Source: Chiridota heheva (Eukaryota > Echinodermata > Holothuroidea > Apodida > Chiridotidae). From it: a stretch of DNA of 64,000 nucleotides. The translations under genes and the position numbers were made by a program. Below are positions 12,283-25,187 of the stretch, piece by piece (the stretch's first letter is position 1; each line of letters starts with the position of its first letter). The notes under the pieces were generated by a model. That model worked only from the letters and a program-made list of their open reading frames with translations, had not been told where the DNA came from and made no database searches. The stretch spans positions 472,001-536,000 of the forward strand of contig JAIGNY010001194.1 of assembly GCA_020152595.1 (NCBI GenBank), given 5' to 3'.

Positions 12283-15238
12283 ACAGGCAGTGTTTGTTTT
12301 CTCACTATTTCTGCTATTTCATTAGCAAGGTAGTGGTACTGTAATTTACAGATGTACATTTTTGTAAAGATAATCTTTTGCTTATGGTAAAACGATTTTA
12401 CTGTTATAGTATTGAATATAGTATTATATTTGCTTAATATTAAATTAAACAAATACTCAAATTTCACAGTGTTACTTCTGTTTATGTGTTCTACTTGCAG
12501 ATCATTGTGTTGTTAACTTATGATGCATTTTGCATGCTGCAGCTACTTTCTTGTCACCTTTTTTTTAATTCATAAATCAAAATATTTAAACGTTTCCGGT
12601 ACTGCATTTGTTGCATTATCAATTCCCTTTCTTGAAATTTAAAATGATAAGTAATGTTGCTAAGAAAAGGACCATTTTTGTATATAGGGAAGCTCTAGTC
12701 CATTGTCTTGAATTTTATAACATTTTCCTGTATTTCTCTTTTCAGTTATATAAATTTGTTGTTACCGGTGTTCTTGTCATGTGTATTTAAATTTCAGTTG
12801 AAAAATGTATACCTCATTGATATATTCAATGTCAAATGTATTACCTCATCTGAGAAGTCTTGACACAAACTTGTAACTATTTCCATATTTTATAAGCCTT
12901 CTTGAAGATATTTCAACTGTTTTTCATTGTACACTTTTGTTTTTGCTTTTCCTATTTTTGTTTTAGAACACATGTACCTTTAAGTATGCCTCATATTTCC
13001 TTAATGCATGAATGACACATTATTGGTGGTGCCATCATGGAAGAGAGGGTATGACAGTGACCAACTTTGCCAAAGTCAATATTTCTAAATTGCTTGAAGC
13101 TTCAAATTACTCAGGATGACTGTGATTAAACATAATTTTCTCTAGTAGGGAAATCATGCAAAACGGACGCTTTGACGGATGCCATAGGCGTTAGGGGTTT
13201 CCCTCTTATTGAGAAATAACGTTGCCACTCTGGGCAATGTCCATGTCCATAATCCCATGGATCCTATACGTCGTGGAAATAAACATCAAAAAGTCATGCT
13301 CCCCTCCCCTCCCACCCATTTCCTCCACCTCCTTCACCAGTTTTTGAAAGCTGGATATAACACTGAAAGTAGAGAAGTGATCAATTCTCTTTCTCTTCTG
13401 TTCATGAAATCAAGAAAACTTCACTGATATTACCAGATACTATCCAAACAGACAAAATTTGTGGCATGGTGTTGCTTTCCACTCCCCTGCCCCACCCCTT
13501 AATTTTCCGTGCAATTGCCCTGCAGGGTTCCCCACCGCCACTTTTCTATACCTCACACCACCAGAACACTGCAATTCATCTTCAAAAAGTGTGCGTGGGC
13601 GAGTCGGAGGGGGAGGGGGGGGGGGGGGAAAGCATACACTTCTCTTGTGACCAATATGTTGAACAGCATAATGTTCCAAATAAGATCAAATTATTTGGAA
13701 GCAGTTTGATTGGAGCCAAATTTCATACATATTATACAGGAAAGTACCCAGTAAATAACAGGAAATAGACGAATTCATCCCCTCCCTCCTATGATGCGTA
13801 AGTGTCCTCTCCTGCCTAATCTTAGCAAGTGACCGCTGGCATTCCTTTCAAGTGTTTGATGCAATGGGATTCCCCACCGGGGATTTCCCTTGTTGGTCTG
13901 GAATATTCATAGACATATACGAGTCTATTAAGAATCCAAGATGGCGGCCAGTTAGTGAAAATCGTGTATAAGAATAAGAATCTTTAGACATCTTACTAAA
14001 TGTGATTTATTCGATCTGATAGTTTGGATAATTTGCCACAAGAAAGGGTCAATTTCGTTTTGTTTTTTTCTTTCTAAACAAGTCAAGTGGCCTATTTTTA
14101 GTGTTCTCACGAGACGAAGAGTGACTGACCCTTGCCTAAAGTGTAGGCCATTTCTTAGTTTGAATGCATCAAAGTGTAAAAAAAAAGGTTATTATGTTTA
14201 AGGAAGTTCAGTCCGCCCACTGTTTTGATTGGTTTGTCAGTATGAATATAATATGCCAATAAGAAACGTTAAATTGTATTGCATAGTTTTCTCCACATTA
14301 ATGCAATAACTTGAAGTTATCATGTAAAGGAGCATTACACTATGTTCACACCTCTTTGTATTTTGATAACATCATCTTTTACTTTCAATATTATGTAATT
14401 AATTTCAGACAGATCAGTGTTTAATTAGCCGCATGCTTCAAGTTTCTTAGATATTTTATTTCCATATTATTTACAATAATATTTACCACATTACACCGTA
14501 AATCCTTCTTTCTACTTTAGAGAAGGCTTTTTATGATAATTATAATGTAATGTAATCTTTAATTTCCTTTTTACAACCCGTCGGAATTACTGTACATATA
14601 CATAAATAACCTAATTTGACATGAAAAAAACTTACACTTTGGCTTCATGCAGGATGCTGTTACTCTTCATGCTGTGTCAAAATAAATTAATTTGGTTTCA
14701 ATATTGTCGTATTTCTTGTATAAACGGTGCAATTATCAATGTGTAGACAACGTTTTCTTATGATTGACCAAGTAGAGTTCTCGCCCTTTACATTAGCATT
14801 ACTACTGCTGATGAAATCAGTGAGTTGCCCATGGCTTAATTTAAGAGATTTTCACAATACCACTAAAGATGGCGCCGAAAGGCGTCAAGCTAGAGGCTCG
14901 TTGACAACTCTTAATCCGTTATTAACACTAAATTTTACAACACTATTTTTGGTTCACAAGACCACTATTTGTATTTATGAGACGACTATTAGTGGACAAG
15001 ACCACACTTAATTATGCCCTGGAGTGGCCATCTCACCAATATAAACCATATGACTTATGCCTTCGTGTGAATGCGGATCTATGTCACTGATAAGTACAGT
15101 CAGTTTTGGTAGGCTGAGTTCGCGCTTCTCCCTCTTATTTTGTGAAGACTATTTTAAAAGTCTTAGAATGATTTTTGTAGAAATATCACCCAAGTTATTT
15201 CAGAGATTAACCTAACTACTGGAGGGAAGAGTAAGTCC
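12283..15238. other. non-coding, purine and G tracts
   Basis: No exon is supported. A run of about 20 G, almost uninterrupted, lies at 13604-13628. Open frames of 60-100 codons at 13440-13768 on both strands cross this low-complexity tract and overlap each other, so I do not call them. Confidence 0.4.
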
Positions 15239-15835
15239 TAAACCTTTTAGTCTAAAAGCCTTTAAGTCCATAGATCTAGCGATCCATTGACCTTGAAGTC
15301 CATATACATTTAATTCCATAGACCTCTAAGTTCATAGACCTTGAAGTTCATAGAATTAGAGTTTCATACACCTTTAAGTCCATATACCCTTAATTCCATA
15401 GACCTTTAAGTCCATAGACCTTAAAGTCCATAAACCTTGAAGTTCATATACCTTTAATTCCACAAACGTTTAAGTCCGTAGAACTTTAAGTTCATAAACA
15501 TTGAAGTCCATAGATTTCTTAGTCTTTAGACTATAAAGTACATAGACCTTTAAGTCCATAGTCCTTTTAATCCGGAGACCTTTAAGTCGACGGACCTTTA
15601 AGTTTATAGACCTTCAGGGTCATAGACCTTCACAATATGTACCTTTAAATCCACATACCCTTAAATCCATATATCTTTAAATCCACAGACCTTTAAATCC
15701 ATAGATATTTAAGCCTATGGACATTTGAGTCCATAGACCTTGAGGTCCATAGACCTTCAATTCAATAGACCTTTAAGTTCATATACATTTAATTCCATAG
15801 ACCTTTAAAGTCATAGTTCATAGACCTTTAGAGTC
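15239..15835. repeat. degenerate short-unit tandem array, about 16 bp
   Basis: About 35 imperfect units of the type CCATAGACCTTTAAGT, with lengths of 15-18 bp, fill nearly 600 bp. The high divergence indicates an old minisatellite. Confidence 0.93.
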
Positions 15836-18719
15836 ATGCTTATTTTATATATCATAATAACCGGTTATGAAACTGGTGTCCACGAGTTGGCTATCAACAT
15901 ATTAGAAAATGATTTCAATGCATTTAAAGGTTAACAAGTAAGCAACATAAACAACTACTTTTGCGAAATAGTTTCATGTCCCGTGAGAAATTATGTTTAT
16001 TTTGCTTACTTGTTGGCTTCTATGAAAATAAAATCATTTCCTCATTTCTTTCATAATAAAGTTTGATACTTTACATTTTGTATTTTTGTAATCACGAACA
16101 GAGTAATGACAACGATGTCAAGTAGAGGTGTTTGGGGCTGGATCATTTTCTGATAATCAGGAAAGGGCTTACAAATTTTGTTGATGTTGGTCTGAAAATA
16201 GCCTCCTCCCACAACACACCCACAATTTCCCATACATTTCTTCTTTAAAGTCACTTGGCAGAAGATTCTTAACTCTGAGGTATCATAGGCGGAAAAGAAG
16301 TAGGTATTAGATATTAAAAGGGAACTCATCATATTTTAAAAATAAGTGTATAACAATAATTTTCATAAAAACGCACACTACTTTATTCAGCCCCACCTTG
16401 TAGGCAAACTGGGCATCCCTAGAGCCTATATTAACAGGCAAAGGGACCAACGTGCCGGAAATGTTAGCTTTTGTTAGATTTTTTATTTTTTTTGCTGATA
16501 TTTATTGACCGCGTTTCAAAACAAACATAATGCCTAGGGGGCTGGGGGCCCTCCACCACGGCAATTTACAATGTATCAATTTAACATGTCAAAAGAATAA
16601 CATAATAGATATTGAACATAATGAAATCCATTCACATTTTAGTAACAAAATAAAACTCCTCCACTTTACCATATTTACAATAACACAGGTACCTTTTTTA
16701 GGCATAGAACAAAACACGGAAAGGATAAACAAAGGAAAGAACCAGGATTCTTTGGTAGTGATTACATATAATACAAGTTACATAAAAATAGAGAGTTTCA
16801 TTTGTCCTTTGTGATACCAAATTGAATTGATCCAAAATAAGGATTTTTTATCAAATTATCTTAAGATGTTAATTAAACCATGAAGTTTGGCATAAAATTC
16901 CTTTTCTTGAGAAAAGTTTAAAACCTTTAAATAAAAACCAAGCCTCGAAAATATCTTTATGAAAAGCCTTGAAATTGTTGGTAAAACATTGTCACCAGCC
17001 TTTAAATTACAGTCAAAGAAAAATAATCCACCAAATTATTTTAAAGTCTTATTCAGGAAAATCCAATCCCTATCACCTTCCAGAAAGCGTTTAACCCAGA
17101 GAGCTTTGAGCAATTAACAGTACATGCCAATTTCCGCTCTTACATCCGACGAAACTTTACTTGGAAAACATTGAAGCGCCCTCTTTTAAGAAAAGTAACG
17201 TTACTGGTGTCGGTTGCAAAATCACTCGGCCGGACGGCAAAGTTCTAACGTTAATTAGCCTCGATATTACAAACAGGATGTTAGGCCTCGTCAGCTAACA
17301 ACAAAAGCAAACATCCGGTGACATTCCACGCATTCTGAGATGTTTGATTTTCTAACATGCGGATTTTCTGAACATCACTGATGTAAGGGCGCATTTTGAC
17401 ATGACAATTTGTTACGTTAACGATCTTGTGTGGACTGATAAGAACCCAGAAAGTGAAACATTATCAGAATCAGATCTCTCGGGGAGGTTAATATATCAAA
17501 TTATTTAACTGTTTAAGGTAAGTACCACTTTGTACGAAATCACACGATTGAATATATGCATGGAGCCAGTGATGTCACAAAATTTAAATGAAATTTGTTT
17601 GATTTATTATAAAAAGGCCAAACAATTGTAAATATTTAACCGATTTTGATAGAATTTACAATATCATAGTTTATAGCAATTATTTTTGCTACATATAGTT
17701 GTACAATCTATTGCTATCTAAGTTCCGTCTGAATTGCGCTCGAAAAGATCCTTGGTTTCGTATGCATAAAAGTTAATGTATTTCTCAACAATGTGATGTA
17801 TGATAGGGAAATTTGAAAGCCATTCTCAATTTTTGGGCTTTCTGCCCCTCTTCCCTCCACTGCTGAATTTCTCTCACAAACACCTTTTTAAAGATAGACA
17901 CTAGATTGACAGGTGTCACGAGCGCAACTCGTCAGTTTTACGAAGAATACCGAACAGTCGAAGGCGATTGGAAAGGGCGTCGTCACCACCGAGTAATTCA
18001 AACAGGATAAAAAATATTCCTCTAGATAAATCAGTACCGGCACTACGCATGTAGACATTAAATATATTCCGATTTATGACCAATACAATTGACGATCGTG
18101 ATCTATAAGTGTAAATCCTTCCGATTTTATAACTTATGATCTATAATTTGAGGACCGATAAAAGTGTATACATTTCCGGTCGGAAGGGCAGAAGGGGGAG
18201 GTGGGAGGAGGGAAGGGGGTAGGAGGAGGGTTACCCCTATAAACCTACGCTGCTGTGGTACATAACTTGAAAATACGACAGTTGAAACATGCCCCTATAA
18301 ATGATCCTGTGCCCCCCAGATTCAAACATTCTCCCACTATCTCAGGCATTTTTTAATGTAGACGTCGCATACGCTGTTTGACATGAACGCCTACCAATGA
18401 TCCCAATCTCGTAATTCTTTTGTAATCAACTGATTAGTGGTGGGGCAGCAACGTCATTTGGGAACCGTGGAGAAATTGGCATTTTGGGCCCATGTTTACG
18501 TATCTGCAGTGACATATTGCTCGTTGCCTTTCAAACTGCAACCTTGCTTAGTCCCGTGGAGTTTAACCACGTACTCCACTCTATTTTCCTCTGATTTCTC
18601 TATAAAACTTCGCACGTTTACGTGTATTAAACAGTCGGAGACTTTGTGCGCCAAAAATCTTGCAACAGTTTCGTTCTTCTTGCAGTAACTGAAAATTCAA
18701 TGTAGGCCAGGGCATTTAA
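15836..18719. other. non-coding, no supported gene
   Basis: An open frame of 93 codons at 16051-16332 (minus) is unrecognised and has no splice support. A GGTAAGTACC donor-like site at 17515 could close an untranslated exon, but nothing links it to a gene. A G-rich tract lies at 18180-18235. Confidence 0.4.
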
Positions 18720-18875
18720 AAGCCATATATCAAAATGTGGCGGCGTACAATTTATTACAAAACGATACTGATTGGTCTATCAATGTAAGTGCACACTGTA
18801 CTATTGTGTTTCGACCAATCAAAACATAGGAGTTGGATTTTATTTACTTCGCACATTAGAGACGACAACTGGCCT
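18720..18875. mobile_element. TTAA-flanked MITE, copy 1
   Basis: 156 bp bounded by TTAA at 18716-18719 and 18876-18879. It shares the words TGTGGCGGCGTACA, GATTGGTCTATCA, TTTCGACCAATCAAA and ACAACTGGCCT with copies at 53061 and 58267. The ends are short imperfect inverted repeats. TTAA targets suggest piggyBac-type mobilisation (inference). Confidence 0.85.
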
Positions 18876-19604
18876 TTAAGAAATTTTATGTTTGGCTGGC
18901 TTGCTAGTGCAAGTTAATCTTTTATTGATTATTTCTTTGTTGAAATTAGCGTATTCATTCCAAATGTGCATGATATGCAATTATCGATGAAACCAGTGAG
19001 TCTCCTCCACCTTACTGCGGAAACCATTCTCTGCTGTTGATAACAATCCCGTGATATGTGACAGCTAGCGGCATGGCTGGAGCATATTGAGACACATACT
19101 TAAATTAAAGCGGATATCCCCACCTTCCTCCTTGCTATGAGAACACATTTTATATACACTTATTATTAATAGATTAATTGGTTCTGTAAACAATCAATCC
19201 ACTCAATATTCATATGTACCGCTCTAGTGACATTAAAGTTTAATGGTGGTTAAGTGTTTTTTTTTTTCTTGTTTTTTTTTTCAAATAAAAAAAGGTGCCT
19301 CCCATATTAGACATTTCTGACCATATCTCTAACGCGGTTTCATACCCCGCCATTGGCGGGAGTTCTCTAATTTAACTCCCTGGATGGCATGCGCTGAGAT
19401 AATTGTTTAACACAGGGAATTTAAATCAACACTGTGCACCAGGGCGAAACGGGATTAGTCATAGGCACCTTTGACCGTCCTCACCGACGGTAGGGTTTTT
19501 TTTCGACGAGGTTTCATTGTTGATCTTTTTTGAAAAACTTACCCTTTTCCCTGTGCTCCACATTTTGACATTTATATGGTTTATTGTATGGAAAGTTAAA
19601 AAGT
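18876..19604. other. non-coding, nothing recognised
   Basis: Contains T and A homopolymers at 19255-19290 but no supported gene. Confidence 0.4.
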
Positions 19605-19905
19605 GAAATCCATCCGAGCCATTAGGCCCATATGGCTGGTGCTTATATTCCTGGTTTCCATGCCGCAAGCGGATGAGAGCACATGACTTCCCCTAGACAG
19701 GACGCCAGTCCATCGCAGGTTAACTCCCCAACAATCTGACAATGCTGGTACTCATTCCACAGTTGAGTAGACTGGAGCAAGTAGAGTTAAGCTTCTTGCT
19801 TAAAGACACAATGCAGCGTTCGCGGTGGGAACCGAACCTGGTAATTTCCGCATACGAGAAAGACACATTAACTGCTTAATCACTGAGCCAATACACCTCT
19901 ATATA
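19605..19905 (-). mobile_element. tRNA-derived SINE, family B, copy 1
   Basis: The minus strand carries box A TGGCTCAGTGATT (19890-19878) and box B GGTTCGGTTCC (19838-19828), an intact tRNA-like head. The body holds GACGCCAGTCCATCGCAGGTT, TGGTACTCATT and a conserved GCTGGTGCTTATA near the 3' part. A second copy is at 57955-58215. Confidence 0.8.
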
Positions 19906-20399
19906 TATTGTATGTAAAGTGAATGTTAAAATCATCCAGCTTTACTAATTGGGCCCATTGGTGGCGTAGCCAGCATCCAAAACTGTGTGGTCTAAGGGAT
20001 CTTAATAACGTTATTTTTGATAGTTGGAGTCTGGATCTTCCTCCTCATTCCCCGTTGCTACTACACTGAGTCCCATAGAAACAATCACTATTTTCATATT
20101 TATTTATAAAGAAAAAAGTTTTGAATAAAATAGTTAAAAGAATTGTTTGCCATCATCCTATTTTTCATAAAATGTTTCGGGTTTTAAAATATCATCAAAA
20201 TGATGAAAAAGAAATAGGCCTACCATGATCGTAAAAAGTTGTGTTTATGTTGAGATTAATATGATGGCCTATATCAATTTGAGAGAACTGATTGGTTGAA
20301 AAACCATGCACGGTTTGACAAACAATATATGGATCACTCAGTTAAAGAGATAATCTCGTCCCAAGAAAGTTAATCACTAGTAAATCTGATAGATATAAG
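19906..20399. other. upstream of TCAF-like gene, nothing firm
   Basis: A TGGTGGCGTAGCCAG motif at 19970 resembles termini of short DNA elements, but no partner end was found. Confidence 0.4.
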
Positions 20400-20640
20400 T
20401 GACGTCACTTCATCGGCTGTTATTGATTGGCTTCATGTAATAGGCCATAGTGCAAGCCATAGGCTTTGCACTGTACCAAGCCGAGTGTTAGGCTACGGTC
20501 ACATTGACTTTACCATTGAAGCTTAGGCTTCATCTAAAGCTGCTTGCACTTACCAGTTCTCCCGATGTTGATCGCAACTCGACCTGATGTCATGTATATA
20601 AGTGTCAGTTTAATTGATTTGATATGTTTTTAGTGCAACA
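20400..20640 (+). promoter_or_regulatory. candidate promoter of the TCAF-like gene
   Basis: A palindromic CRE (TGACGTCA, 20400-20407), an inverted CCAAT (GATTGGCTT, about 20427), a GTGCAAGCC/GGCTTTGCAC stem near 20450 and a TATATAAG box (20595-20602) line up in the usual order. A second TGACGTCA is at 20850-20857. Transcription would start near 20625, and a 5' intron would then end at the acceptor at 21535. The donor was not fixed. Motif-based inference only. Confidence 0.4.
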
Positions 20641-21535
20641 TCATATTTGTACGATAGTTTCAGTTAAAGTTCTCAAGCGTAGCTACAGGGATCGTCCGTC
20701 AGTCAGTGTAGGCCTAAGTGTATTTACTGCCAGTGTATATAAGGTTAAAATGTACATAGTGTATGTTGTTGTCAGGGCGTCATATTCGAAATGATGTCAT
20801 GTAATGATTATTTATGAGCTCTCATTCAAAACTTTGGTTTGTTTACATGTGACGTCATAGTAAGTTAAAGCGCTGGTAGCGTAAGTTTTAAATTGAAAAT
20901 ATGATGTTTTGGGCGTAATAACAAAAACGTTAATGGCAATAATAAGATAATAAACTGTTTAAGGGGTTGTGTATGTTTGAAAGAGAGAAACTTTTGGACT
21001 GTGTTGGGATGAGGATGTGTGTTGCAGGTTGTGAATAATTGTGTAAGTTAAACATTTCTTATTGGCCAATAAGTTCAGTTAGTTTATAGCAAGGAATAGT
21101 TATTGTAATTGTTGATTGACAGTATTAAGTCAAGGATATTTTCATGCTTGTAATCTATTTGATTTAATATTCTGTAGGTGATAATTTTCCAGCCTGATTG
21201 AATTGAGTTACGAATTGATTACATTGATATGTGGAACTATGTTAGCTTCTTTGTGTTTTATATTCTTACCTGTGGAATTGGCAATTAATCAACCTATTTG
21301 GGATCATCATATTTACAATTAGGTGGGTCTTATTTTTAGTCCTGTTACCCAACATTTTATAGTATCCCCGATATAACCCGGAGGTTTACATTCACCTTAC
21401 TTGTGTAAAATGTTCGATCAATCAGAAACGTTGAATTGTATTGTATATCTATCACTCCTCGTTTATACAAATAACTGGCATTTAAATATACCCTTCAATA
21501 ATAATCAGATTTGCACATATTTTATTTCTTCGCAG

Positions 21536-21557
21536 GACAAATAGGAAAATATGAACG
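21536..21557 (+). other. 5' UTR end with upstream start codon
   Basis: TTTATTTCTTCGCAG ends at 21535 and is a strong splice acceptor. The next 15 bases lead to an ATG at 21551 that opens a reading frame of only eight codons, overlapping the main ATG at 21558. The short frame is in the same phase as the long downstream ORF but is closed by TGA. Confidence 0.5.
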
Positions 21558-24304
21558 ATGGACGATTCAACAACTGACCAACTATACATCCTGAAGGATG
21601 TAAAAAGAATCCACGCCGGAGATAACAAAGCCGTAACCGTCACCGTGAAAGAACAAGGATTTCCGCTGTTCCTAACTCAAGAGGATCTGTCATTTCGGCA
21701 GCGTCAAAATATGGTAGCAGCAGAATCGTAGTGACTGGTCTCTATTCCTGTAGCAACTCCTTAAATGCGTGTGCGGATGGTGACGACAGTCATATCTTCA
21801 TCTCCAATATTGCTAGGTGGTTAACTCCAGGAAAAGAGAAACCCCGTGTCGGCATCTTTACGTCGGGAGATACTGGCGCCCTTGTCACTATCAATGAAGT
21901 TAAAACTACGGTTTTAACTTCCACGAAAGACTTCAAGAATGCAGACTGTATATTTATTGAAGAAAACACGTGTATTAGAGGAAACGACTGTTCCGCAATC
22001 AAAAATTTCATGAAAGATGGCGGAGGCATATCAATTTTTGGGAAATGCTGCATCGATAATCCGGAGCTTGTGAGAGACCTCCTAGTTGAAACCGGAATTT
22101 CGATCAATTCCGGATGTTTTGAAGATATCAAGGAGTACAGAATGTCAATGGTGAAACCATCCTCTTCCATAGACACTCTTCTCAATGGTATTCAAAGTAT
22201 CAATCTTGGCAGTGGGACCCCATCAAAGCTTGTTGTTTTCGGCGAGTCAGCTTTCAGCATTCTTCAAGATGTGAATGCAAGTACAATCATAGCTGGATCC
22301 CATTTCCATAGAGGGCGTGTTGTCCATTACGGTCACAAAAAATACTTGCAGAACAAGAGAGACTTCTCTAAGCTGAACGCAAACGTCTTGTGGTGGCTCA
22401 CAACGAAACACGACAAAAAGAAAACGGTCGGCCTTCTTGGATCACGATTCGACTTTGCAAAGAGCATTTTAAAAGAATTTGGATATAATGTCAAACTTGC
22501 AAGTTTAGATGATGACTTCGGCGATTTATCGGCAATAATCGTTACTTGCCAAGTGAAATACTTACCGGAGCAACTGCGCAAACTCCAAAAATTCGTCGCT
22601 GATGGTGGTGGGCTTTTAAGTACTGGTCACAACTGGTATTACAAGAACGATTGGGTAAGTGATATGTGCAAACTATTTGGAATCTACGTCACTGAGATGA
22701 CTGGCGAGAATGGTGAGATTACTATCTCTCGTATGTCTTCAGAAACTCGACATTTATTTAATGCTTCTAAAGCGATGCAATCTGTCATTCAACATTCAAA
22801 TGGGGAAGTGGTACTCGGCATGGATGCTCAACTTGTAGCCCTTGATTCCATTCGCACGGCACACCAGGCGTTACCATACCCAACAAATCCGTACCATGAG
22901 CTAACCAATGACTATTTAAACTGTTCATTGCCAGTAATTCCATCGCAGGAAAATCCAGTCAAAGTGAAACTGACCCCCCTAGACGTCCTTTACATAAATC
23001 TATCTAGTACGTCATCCACAACGTCATCACCATCCGACAACCTTCCTCATCCTGCTGCAGCTACGTTCCCTGGATTGGTCCCAAGCCATCTTCGACCTCT
23101 TCGAAAAACACTAATGATCAATGCCACATTCACCGGCTTACCGACGCAATTTAAGAGTAATACGGTACCAGTTTGGAGAAGCACTGGACTTTATGCTGCA
23201 CCGGGCTCTTTGATCACGGCAACAGTACCACCAGAATGCATCGATAAAGGATTGCAACTTTTGATTGGCTGTCACACGGACAAACTTCACCGTAAGGAAG
23301 ACCTGTGGCGCTATCCTTCTATAAGCAGAACTTTCAATCTTTCTGCTTCGAATAATCTTGCATCCAATGCATTTGGAGGATTAATGTACGTTTTAGTTCC
23401 GAAAGATTCCCAATTAGGTAACATAGAAGTCACCATAGACGGGGGATACCGAAGTCCAGAATACATTCACGGAGAAACAACAAAGGATGAGTGGCGTACC
23501 ACCGTGGCTGAAAATCCAGTACCTTTCTGTGAGCTGAGGGCAAGCAATATTATCCTCACTGTCCCGACTGCCGACGCCCAAGCCGAGGTTCATGACCCGG
23601 AAGCATTGATGCAGATATATCACGACAGCGTCGAAGGAATGTTTGTTTTATCCGGTATCGATCCCGTCCGTGCGCGCGAGGAACGCTTCGTTCTCGACGT
23701 ACAAATTACTGCAGGTATTTTCCATGCAGGTTACCCAATTATGGGTCATACTAGATCCGCGAAAGGCATGCTTAACGTGGATACGATTAAGGAGAACGGG
23801 ATTTGGGCACCACTGCATGAGCTCGGTCATCAAATGCAGTCAAGTGGCTGGAATTTCCAGGGTACAAAGGAGGCAACATGTAATATCTACTCGGTATATT
23901 GTTCTGAGAATATCTTAGGACTACCCAGACACGTGGCACACAGAGCCCTCCAGCCTGAAAAGAGAAAAAGTCGCATTGACGCTTACGTGTCAGGGGGAAG
24001 AGACTTCAATAAGAGCTGGAAGGTGTGGACGTGTCTGGAGACCTACTTGCAGCTCCAAGAGGCGTTTGGCTGGCAGTTTTTTCAAGATATGCTTACATTT
24101 TACAACCAAGTTCCAAGTCCCATTCCACAAAGAGCTTCATTCAACGATTTAGTAGACAAGTGGATGATTACGTCATCAGAGCTGACGGGTTTCAATCTTG
24201 GTCCGTTTTACGTGGCATGGGGTTGGCCGGTGAGTCACGATGCGCTGGAAAAGGTTGGAGCATTGCCTCGGTGGGTGAACAATCCGATGGCAGCACGAGA
24301 ATGA
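21558..24304 (+). CDS. TCAF-like protein with peptidase M60 domain
   Basis: The family includes vertebrate TRPM8 channel-associated factors. Those have an N-terminal GATase/Rossmann-like part and a C-terminal M60 (enhancin-like, gluzincin) domain. ATG at 21558 opens a 57-codon frame. Near 21683 the homologous reading moves by -1 into a frame open to the TGA at 24302-24304. The evidence for the shift is that the first frame reads GFPLFLTQE and the second GSVISAASKYGSSRIVVTG, which together form the usual first block of the family. Numbering codons from 21731, GGG turns lie at about 97-99 and 292-294 (two Rossmann-like halves), and the metal motif HELGH is at 696-700 with the third ligand Glu714 in TKEATCN. 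Human TCAFs lack the second histidine (from memory), so this copy may be an active metallopeptidase. No signal peptide or membrane helix is visible, so a cytosolic protein is likely. The missing base could be an assembly error, an allele or a true lesion. Confidence 0.88.
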
Positions 24305-25187
24305 TAGGTAGAATCTGATGTTGTAATGACTAACTTACTAACTAATAATTGGTTTCAATTCGTACAGAGCATATGATGGATATTAATGTTTTCAAAAGTT
24401 ATATTTTGGTCGACAGTTAGATGATCACATTTATCATTTAAATTATTGCTGATATTGGCGAAATGTATTAACGAGAAGCAACTAAGTTATCACTGCGAAA
24501 TATTGTACACGACGAACGTATGTTCATTTATTGGCATTTTGGCAAGCAATACTTGACAACTGATTAAAACTATTCCAATGACTACTGTATATGCTGCTTG
24601 TAGACAATTTGATATTAGTTGTCTGTGTAACCTCAGTAATCTCTCACACAGTGACGTCAAGTGAACGGCATGTACATCTTAATGCCGTAAGTCGGCAGAT
24701 ACAAAAAGAAAATTACAAGACGAAAATAATGCCGCATTTGACGCTAATAACCAAGTCAATTTAATATGAAAATAACTGAACCTAGGACAAATTTCAACAA
24801 AAAGTTTCTTTGCAGGATTTTGTTGAAGAGTTTATTGCTCATAATCTGTTTTACTGATTTTCTCAGAAAGGCGACAAAGAATTTCAAAAAGCAGCGGCAA
24901 ATAGTTTTGAATATCTATTTACTATCCTCTCCAAACTTTCAGGATATCCAGTGAAAGTTTTTCGGGCTGCTCCCGGACTGTCGGACAAGCACGTGCAGCG
25001 CATATACAAGAATTTAGTTGGACTTTTAAAAGTCTAAATATATATTTAATTTTTCACCTTTGAAATTTTGTATCTAACATTGAATTAATTAATTTAATTG
25101 TTTATTTGATTTTTGATCATATTTTATTATCAGCACATTTTAATACAAAAATGGTTCGGGAATATATATTGATCTATAATTTATATC
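24305..25187. other. 3' flank of TCAF-like gene
   Basis: ATTAAA at 24563-24568, about 260 bp after the stop, is a candidate polyadenylation signal. No other feature is seen. Confidence 0.4.

Noticed and set aside
13440-13768. Proline- or glycine-rich frames of 63-100 codons on both strands
   Set aside because: They overlap one another and cross a G homopolymer. No domain was recognised.
21790-23833. Antisense and shifted frames inside the TCAF-like gene
   Set aside because: Shadows of the long coding frame with no independent support.
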